NCBI GenBank assembly: GCA_009704065.1
Contig: WLEX01000011.1
Span: 1 to 13,961, forward strand
DNA from: Actinomycetota bacterium
GTDB taxonomy: Bacteria > Actinomycetota > Acidimicrobiia > Acidimicrobiales > Ilumatobacteraceae
Length of the DNA stretch: 13,961 bases
Direction of reading: 5' to 3'
Part shown: positions 13,762-13,961 of the stretch, piece by piece
How the letters are laid out: each line of letters begins with the position of its first letter
Numbering within the stretch: position 1 is the stretch's first letter
Program-made: the position numbers and the translations under genes
The notes under the pieces: model-generated
Databases searched by the model: none
What the model was told of the DNA's origin: nothing
What the model saw: the letters and a program-made list of their open reading frames with translations, nothing else

Positions 13762-13961
13762 AGTCTCGCCTCGTTGGCGCTTTGCTTACCGTTGCCACTC
13801 TTATCTTGGTGGTATTCAGCATCCCACTTGCGTCATTTGTTGCAAAGGTGGAACGCGAGCGACTCGTGACGGCGCTAGAACGAGATGCATTTATTTTGGC
13901 GGGCCATGCAAAGGAAACTCTCAACACCACAGCGGGTGCAGTACTTCCTTCTCTGCAACCA
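13758..13961 (+). CDS. Sensor histidine kinase, N-terminal fragment
   Basis: The gene starts at a GTG overlapping the response regulator stop (GTGA) and runs off the window after 68 codons. The visible part has Lys/Arg at positions 2 and 4, a hydrophobic membrane segment at about 5-27 (L-L-T-V-A-T-L-I-L-V-V-F), then an amphipathic stretch with V-E-R-E-R-L and L-E-R-D-A-F that looks like the start of an extracytoplasmic sensor region. No catalytic boxes (H, N, G) are reached. The call rests on gene order, the overlap and the N-terminal architecture typical of kinases paired with OmpR-type regulators. The partner is the adjacent regulator. Confidence 0.8.
   Translation, partial: MKSRLVGALLTVATLILVVFSIPLASFVAKVERERLVTALERDAFILAGHAKETLNTTAGAVLPSLQP

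Overview
The window looks like chromosomal DNA of a moderate-GC actinobacterium, perhaps from or near the Acidimicrobiia. This is inference and no search was run. The support is the hisF-hisI-trpE gene order, frequent GTG starts, a dnaG-primary sigma factor pair, and a series of start codons placed 5-7 nt downstream of TANNNT-like -10 hexamers, as in actinobacterial leaderless genes. I see no mobile element, CRISPR array, rRNA or phage gene.

Left part (1-3574): the 3' end of hisF, then an opposite-strand alpha/beta hydrolase wedged between hisF and hisI, then a tight same-strand run hisI-trpE-ygfZ (2-bp gap, then an ATGA overlap). This joins histidine and tryptophan synthesis to a folate-binding Fe-S maintenance protein.

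Middle (3575-10404): ppdK (pyruvate, phosphate dikinase), a TerC-family membrane protein, DNA primase dnaG and a primary-type sigma factor. All are on the plus strand with gaps of 17-53 bp, and each has a likely promoter just before its start codon. Two tRNA genes follow: tRNA-Asn(GTT), and a CAT-anticodon tRNA that looks more like tRNA-Ile2 than elongator tRNA-Met. Both encode the CCA tail.

Right part (10405-13961): a compact minus-strand operon. In transcription order it encodes a secreted protein with an Asp/Glu/His-rich tail, a membrane-anchored Pro/Thr-rich protein, an ApbE-type FMN transferase and a ferric-reductase-like di-heme b membrane protein. A 151-bp divergent intergenic region separates it from an OmpR/PhoB response regulator and the start of its sensor kinase, which runs off the window. 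This resembles known extracytoplasmic flavinylation/electron-transfer loci. It has no recognisable FMN_bind acceptor domain, its ApbE has a degenerate motif, and its secreted protein carries a near-miss flavinylation motif (DTTSGAI). It is the best candidate here for something undescribed.
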